Shown: positions 59,467 to 64,000 of the stretch, piece after piece
Layout: each line of letters opens with the position of its first letter
Numbering within the stretch: the stretch's first letter is position 1
NCBI GenBank assembly: GCA_002298915.1
Contig: DBML01000001.1
Coordinates: 62,001-126,000 of the forward strand
Direction of reading: 5' to 3'
DNA from: Clostridium sp. UBA699
Lineage (GTDB): Bacteria > Bacillota > Clostridia > Clostridiales > Clostridiaceae
DNA length: 64,000 nucleotides
The notes under the pieces: generated by a model
Databases searched by the model: none
The model's input: only the letters and a program-made list of their open reading frames with translations
Told to the model about the DNA's origin: nothing
Program-made: the position numbers and the translations under genes

Positions 59467-62097
59467 ATGGAGAACAAGAAGTATGTTTACCTTTTCAACG
59501 AAGGAAACGCAGGAATGAAGAATTTGTTGGGAGGTAAGGGAGCAAACCTTGCAGAGATGACCAATCTCGGAATGCCGGTTCCTCAGGGATTCACAGTATC
59601 CACTGAAGCCTGCACTCAGTATTATGAAGATGGCCAGAAGCTTAATGAAACGATTGTAAGCCAGATCAACATGGCGCTGGCTGAGCTTGAAAACAAGACA
59701 GGCAAGAAATTCGGGAGCAACGTCAACCCTCTGCTCGTATCCGTAAGGTCGGGTGCAAGGGCATCCATGCCTGGAATGATGGACACTATACTCAACCTGG
59801 GACTCAACGACCAGACCGTGGAAGTGATCGCAAAGCTCACGAACAACGAAAGGTTTGCTTACGACTCATACAGAAGGTTCATCCAGATGTTCTCGGACGT
59901 CGTCATGGATCTCGAAAAGAGGAAGTTTGAAGACATACTCGACGACGAGAAGGAACTCAGAGGAGCGAAATTTGACACAGACCTTACAGCTGCTGACCTC
60001 AAGGACCTGGTTGTAAAATTCAAGGCCCTTTACTTGAAGGAGCTCGGACACGAATTCCCTCAGGACCCTAAGGAGCAGCTGATGGAAGCTATAACAGCGG
60101 TGTTCAGGTCATGGAACAACGCAAGAGCAGTGGTTTACAGAAGGCTGAACGATATACCGAGCAGCTGGGGTACTGCAGTCAACGTGCAGTCTATGGTTTT
60201 CGGAAACATGGGAGACACCTCAGGCACAGGCGTTGCCTTCACAAGAAACCCTGCAACCGGAGAGAAGCTGATATTCGGAGAATACCTCATAAACGCACAG
60301 GGAGAGGACGTGGTTGCCGGAATAAGGACACCTCAGCCTATATCAAAGCTGAAAGAGGACCTTCCTGAATGCTACGATGAGTTCATGAACATAGCTGCAA
60401 ACCTCGAGAAGCACTACAAGGACATGCAGGACATGGAATTCACGATAGAACAGGGCAAGCTCTACTTCCTCCAGACAAGGAACGGAAAGAGGACTGCAGA
60501 TGCAGGCCTCAAGATAGCCGTCGAGATGGTTGCGGAAGGCCTCATAACAAAGGAAGAGGCACTGCTAAAGGTTGACCCTAAGCAGCTCGACTCGCTCCTC
60601 CATCCTGCCTTCGACCAGGACGAGCTAAATAAAGCAGTCGTAATTGCAAGGGGACTCCCTGCTTCACCAGGAGCAGCCTGCGGAAAGATATACTTCACAG
60701 CTGCCGACTGCAAGCAGCACCATGAGAAAGGCGAGAAGGTAATACTCGTCAGGCTCGAAACCTCACCTGAGGACATCGAGGGAATGGTAGCTGCACAGGG
60801 AATACTCACCGCAAGGGGAGGAATGACTTCACACGCTGCGGTTGTTGCCAGAGGAATGGGAACATGCTGCGTTGCAGGCTGCGGCGAGCTCAGGATCAAC
60901 GAGACAAAAGGCAAATTTGAAGTCGGCGGAAAGACATACCACGAGGGAGACTACATATCTCTTGATGGAAGCACAGGAAACGTTTATTCAGGAGCAATAA
61001 AGACAGTTGAGCCTGAGATAAGCGGCTACTTCGGAACATACATGAGCTGGGCCGACGAGGTAAGATACCTCAAGGTAAGGACCAACGCAGACACCCCTAG
61101 GGACGCAATACAGGCTGTAAAGTTCGGAGCCGAGGGAATAGGCCTCTGCAGGACGGAGCACATGTTCTTCGCTGAAGAGAGAATCGCTGCAGTCAGGGAG
61201 ATGATACTTTCAGAGACAGAGGAACAGAGAAGAAGAGCCCTTGCAAAGCTGCTTCCTATGCAGAAGCAGGACTTCATAGGCATCTACGAGGCTATGGAAT
61301 ACAGACCGGTCACCATAAGGTTCCTGGATCCGCCTCTTCACGAGTTCCTTCCAACAGAGGACGACGACATACATGCACTTGCAGATGACATGGGAGTGAC
61401 TTTCGAGCACCTGAAGACAACAGTTGCATCGCTCCACGAGTTCAACCCTATGATGGGACACAGGGGCTGCCGTCTGACGGTTTCCTATCCGGAAATAGCT
61501 GAGATGCAGACAACGGCTGTAATCGAAGCTGCGCTGGAGGTCAAGAAGAACAAGGGCTGGGACATAGTTCCTGAGATAATGATACCGCTGGTAGGAGAGC
61601 TGAAGGAGCTCAAGTACGTGAAGGACGTTGTTGTCAGGGTCGCAGATGAGATAATCGCAAGATCGGGAATAGACATGGAGTACATGGTCGGTACCATGAT
61701 AGAGATACCAAGGGCTGCGCTCACTGCAGACGAGATAGCAGAAGAAGCTGAATTCTTCTCCTTCGGAACGAACGACCTCACTCAGATGACCTTCGGCTTC
61801 TCGAGGGATGACGCAGGCAAGTTCCTTGCAGACTACTACGACAAGAAGATATACGACTTCGATCCGTTCGTCAAGCTTGATCAGGACGGTGTAGGCAAGC
61901 TTGTCAAGATGGCTGTTGAGCTAGGAAAGCAGACAAGGCCGGACATAAAGCTCGGAGTGTGCGGAGAGCACGGCGGAGACCCTTCTTCGGTCGAATTCTT
62001 CCACAACACAGGACTTGCATACGTTTCATGCTCGCCGTTCAGGGTTCCTGTCGCAAGGCTCTCAGCAGCTCAGGCGCAGATAAGAAACAGAAGATAG
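59467..62097 (+). CDS. ppdK: Pyruvate, phosphate dikinase
   Basis: 876 residues, full length. The N-terminal ATP-grasp domain begins YLFNEGNAGMKNLLGGKGANLAEM; the central phosphohistidine domain has GGMTSHAAVVARGMG with the catalytic His (456); the C-terminal PEP/pyruvate barrel has FGTNDLTQMT and VCGEHGGDP near the end. It interconverts pyruvate + ATP + Pi and PEP + AMP + PPi. It is co-transcribed with ccpN. The regulatory protein often found in such loci (PDRP/YqfL) is absent between them. It could feed pyruvate from citramalate cleavage into PEP. Confidence 0.97.
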   Translation: MENKKYVYLFNEGNAGMKNLLGGKGANLAEMTNLGMPVPQGFTVSTEACTQYYEDGQKLNETIVSQINMALAELENKTGKKFGSNVNPLLVSVRSGARASMPGMMDTILNLGLNDQTVEVIAKLTNNERFAYDSYRRFIQMFSDVVMDLEKRKFEDILDDEKELRGAKFDTDLTAADLKDLVVKFKALYLKELGHEFPQDPKEQLMEAITAVFRSWNNARAVVYRRLNDIPSSWGTAVNVQSMVFGNMGDTSGTGVAFTRNPATGEKLIFGEYLINAQGEDVVAGIRTPQPISKLKEDLPECYDEFMNIAANLEKHYKDMQDMEFTIEQGKLYFLQTRNGKRTADAGLKIAVEMVAEGLITKEEALLKVDPKQLDSLLHPAFDQDELNKAVVIARGLPASPGAACGKIYFTAADCKQHHEKGEKVILVRLETSPEDIEGMVAAQGILTARGGMTSHAAVVARGMGTCCVAGCGELRINETKGKFEVGGKTYHEGDYISLDGSTGNVYSGAIKTVEPEISGYFGTYMSWADEVRYLKVRTNADTPRDAIQAVKFGAEGIGLCRTEHMFFAEERIAAVREMILSETEEQRRRALAKLLPMQKQDFIGIYEAMEYRPVTIRFLDPPLHEFLPTEDDDIHALADDMGVTFEHLKTTVASLHEFNPMMGHRGCRLTVSYPEIAEMQTTAVIEAALEVKKNKGWDIVPEIMIPLVGELKELKYVKDVVVRVADEIIARSGIDMEYMVGTMIEIPRAALTADEIAEEAEFFSFGTNDLTQMTFGFSRDDAGKFLADYYDKKIYDFDPFVKLDQDGVGKLVKMAVELGKQTRPDIKLGVCGEHGGDPSSVEFFHNTGLAYVSCSPFRVPVARLSAAQAQIRNRR

Positions 62098-62130
62098 CTA
62101 CAATAATATACATCCAAGGCAAGCAGAAAA

Positions 62131-62157
62131 GCCGGTACAAAACGTACCGGTTTTTTC
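62131..62157 (+). terminator. Terminator after ppdK
   Basis: CCGGTAC (62132-62138) pairs with GTACCGG (62144-62150) around an AAAAC loop, followed by TTTTTT. Confidence 0.9.
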
Positions 62158-62222
62158 CTGCTGGTCAGTAAAAAAAGGACATTTGCGCTGCGGCATAGAA
62201 TAATTAAGATGGGTGATGCGAA

Positions 62223-63251
62223 TTGTTGATAAGGGAAAAAATCGAAAACAAAGAATTGCTTATTCTCGACAGGAGCGCCGCATTCTCCTCAAAAAGCAGG
62301 GGTAGGGCGGCAGAGGAGAAGAAGGACGACATAAGGACCTGCTACATGGTGGACAGGGACAGGATAATACACAGCAAGTCCTTCAGGAGGCTGAAGCACA
62401 AGACACAGGTGTACATCCGGACCTTCGGCGACCACTACAGGACAAGGCTGACCCATACGCTTGAGGTCTCGCAGATCGCGAGGACCATCGGCAAGGGTAT
62501 AGGGCTCAACGAGGACCTCATCGAAGCCATTGCGCTCGGGCACGACATAGGACATGTAGCCTTCGCCCACAACGGCGAGGATGTTCTGAACTCGCTGCTT
62601 CCGGGAGGCTTCAGGCACAACGTAAACAGCGTAAGGGTGCTCACAAGGCTAGAAAAGCAGGGGCGCGGGCTCAATCTTAGCGAGGAGGTGCTGGACGGCA
62701 TACTTCACCACAGCGGCTTCTCGAAGGAAGGGCAGAGGGCCTTCACGTTGGAAGGTCAGGTGGTAAGGTACAGCGACAAGATTGCCTACGTCAACCACGA
62801 CATAGACGATTCCATAAGGGCTGGCCTGCTTAAGGAAGCCGACCTGCCGGAGAACTCCTTCGAAAAGCTGGGAAGCAGCCACAGCGAGAGGATAAACACG
62901 CTGGTCACCAGCTGCATCCACTCGACCCTGGACAGCCTGGCGAAAGGAGAATTCAAGGTGACCCTTGACCACGAGATCGAGGAATCCCTGTCAAGGCTCA
63001 GGTCCTTCCTGTTCAAGAACGTGTACAACGGCGATGTGCTGAAGGAGGAAAGGGACAAAGCCAAGTTCGTGCTGGAGCAGGTGTTCAACTACTTCTACAA
63101 GCATCCTGAAAAGATGCCTGACATATATAGGGCTATAGTCGAGGAGGAAGGGCGCTACCAGGGTGTGGCGGACTACATCTCCGGCATGAGCGACGACTAC
63201 TGCCTGTCGCTTTTCAGCAGCATATACGTACCGAAAATAGTCATCTACTAA
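62223..63251 (+). CDS. dgt: dGTP triphosphohydrolase-like HD protein
   Basis: 342 residues. HD-domain phosphohydrolase with [24 protein letters not shown], and [16 protein letters not shown] (metal-binding HD), the deoxyguanosinetriphosphate triphosphohydrolase pattern. It removes triphosphate from dNTPs. The start is TTG at 62223 (a second TTG follows), with GGGTGATG upstream. It precedes dnaG, as in many Clostridia (dgt-dnaG-sigA). Confidence 0.93.
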   Translation: MLIREKIENKELLILDRSAAFSSKSRGRAAEEKKDDIRTCYMVDRDRIIHSKSFRRLKHKTQVYIRTFGDHYRTRLTHTLEVSQIARTIGKGIGLNEDLIEAIALGHDIGHVAFAHNGEDVLNSLLPGGFRHNVNSVRVLTRLEKQGRGLNLSEEVLDGILHHSGFSKEGQRAFTLEGQVVRYSDKIAYVNHDIDDSIRAGLLKEADLPENSFEKLGSSHSERINTLVTSCIHSTLDSLAKGEFKVTLDHEIEESLSRLRSFLFKNVYNGDVLKEERDKAKFVLEQVFNYFYKHPEKMPDIYRAIVEEEGRYQGVADYISGMSDDYCLSLFSSIYVPKIVIY

Positions 63252-63300
63252 TGAAGGGCGATATATTTGTGCAAAAAAATAAATTTTTTTTGAAGGAAAT

Positions 63301-63328
63301 TTTACATTTGTAAAGAATATAGTATAAT
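63301..63328 (+). promoter_or_regulatory. Promoter of dnaG
   Basis: TTTACA (63301-63306), 16-base spacer, TATAAT (63323-63328), 49 bases before the start codon. Confidence 0.7.
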
Positions 63329-63376
63329 AGTTTGGTGACAAAAAAACAAATCAAAAAAAATAGGTGTGATTATTTA

Positions 63377-64000
63377 TTGATATCGGATGAGGTAATCCAG
63401 AAGATTAAAGACGAAAACGACATCGTGGACATAATATCTGAAACTGTAAAACTGAAGAAAGCCGGAAGAAATTATGTTGGGCTGTGTCCGTTCCACCATG
63501 AGAAAACCCCATCCTTTAGTGTTTCCCAGGAAAAACAGATATACAAGTGTTTTGGATGCGGCGAGGCAGGAAACGTCATAACATTTCTTATGAAGACAAG
63601 AAAGCTGACATTCCTGGATTCGCTGAAGCTGCTCGGCGAAAGGGTGAATATAAGTATCGATACTCAAGACGAGAGATCGCCTGCCAGAGAGAGATACGAC
63701 AAGTTGTATTCTCTCAACGTAGAGGCAGCTAAATTTTTCCGCAGGAACCTCCTGGAAAACAAGACGGCCATGGAATATTTCCTCAACAGGGGGATAACAA
63801 AAAAGCTGATAGCAAACTTCGGGCTCGGCTACGCGCCCGACAGCTGGAACTCCCTGCTGAAGCACCTTAAGGCAAAAGGCTATACCGAGCTCGACCTGCT
63901 GAACGCCGGACTGATCATAAAAAGTCCCAAAGGAACCTACTACGACAGGTTCAGGAACAGGGTCACGTTCCCGGTTTTCGACTACAGGGGCAAGGTAATA
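63377..64000 (+). CDS. dnaG: DNA primase DnaG, N-terminal part (runs off the window)
   Basis: 208 codons are visible and the frame is open to the window end. The CHC2 zinc ribbon is Cys37 and His40 (CPFHHEKTPSFSV) with Cys58 and Cys61 (KCFGCG). It is followed by the start of the catalytic core, with FLNRGITKKLIANFGLGYAP and YYDRFRNRVTFPVFDYRGKV. It makes RNA primers at the replication fork. The start is TTG at 63377, in frame with no nearby ATG and with AGGTGTGAT upstream. Confidence 0.95.
   Translation, partial: MISDEVIQKIKDENDIVDIISETVKLKKAGRNYVGLCPFHHEKTPSFSVSQEKQIYKCFGCGEAGNVITFLMKTRKLTFLDSLKLLGERVNISIDTQDERSPARERYDKLYSLNVEAAKFFRRNLLENKTAMEYFLNRGITKKLIANFGLGYAPDSWNSLLKHLKAKGYTELDLLNAGLIIKSPKGTYYDRFRNRVTFPVFDYRGKVI

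Overview
The window is 64 kb of low-GC-Firmicute-type (Clostridia) chromosome with a coding GC near 50%. The evidence is AGGAGG-type ribosome binding sites, textbook sigma-A promoters, a CIRCE-controlled hrcA-grpE-dnaK-dnaJ operon, an rpsU-yqeY / pgpH-ybeY-dgkA-cdd-era-recO block, ccpN-ppdK, an AgrBD peptide signal, and an amino-acid-fermentation locus built on coenzyme-B12 glutamate mutase. Arginine is mostly AGG and isoleucine often ATA. A strict anaerobe that ferments glutamate by the methylaspartate route is the best reading; genus cannot be fixed from sequence alone. No rRNA, tRNA, insertion sequence, prophage or CRISPR array was seen.

Layout. 0-5.7 kb: the end of agrB, an agrD cyclic-peptide precursor, a membrane GGDEF/HD-GYP protein, a divergent XRE-cupin regulator / D-serine dehydratase pair with a clear operator, a small unknown and an EamA permease. 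5.7-19.8 kb: efflux. A MarR regulator heads a heterodimeric ABC exporter whose second subunit carries an approximately 480-residue repeat-filled extracellular insert. A large FtsX-type ABC pair follows on the minus strand, then a MacA/MacB-like adaptor-ATPase-permease operon, a CNNM/CorC protein and a DUF6465 protein.

19.9-33.1 kb: the catabolic core. The minus-strand operon is citC, a P-loop protein with a tRNA-SAD-like end, a citX-citG fusion and a homospermidine synthase-like gene. The plus strand carries citD-citE-citF, a GntR regulator with a perfect 15-bp inverted repeat over its promoter, then glmS-glmL-glmE-mal. Together these give glutamate -> 3-methylaspartate -> mesaconate and, if CitDEF is a citramalate lyase, citramalate -> acetate + pyruvate. 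The mesaconate hydratase linking the two halves is not in the window. ppdK with ccpN at 58.8-62.1 kb could recycle pyruvate to PEP.

33.2-64 kb: housekeeping genes. comEC (lacking its usual C-terminal hydrolase domain), holA, an AT-rich accessory patch (36.0-36.9 kb), a repeat-rich lipoprotein, rpsT, lepA-hemW, the heat-shock operon, prmA-rsmE-mtaB, a HIT protein, rpsU-yqeY, a DUF5698-like membrane protein behind an attenuator-like leader, pgpH-ybeY-dgkA/PAP2-cdd-era-recO, a DUF4342 protein, ccpN-ppdK, dgt and the start of dnaG.
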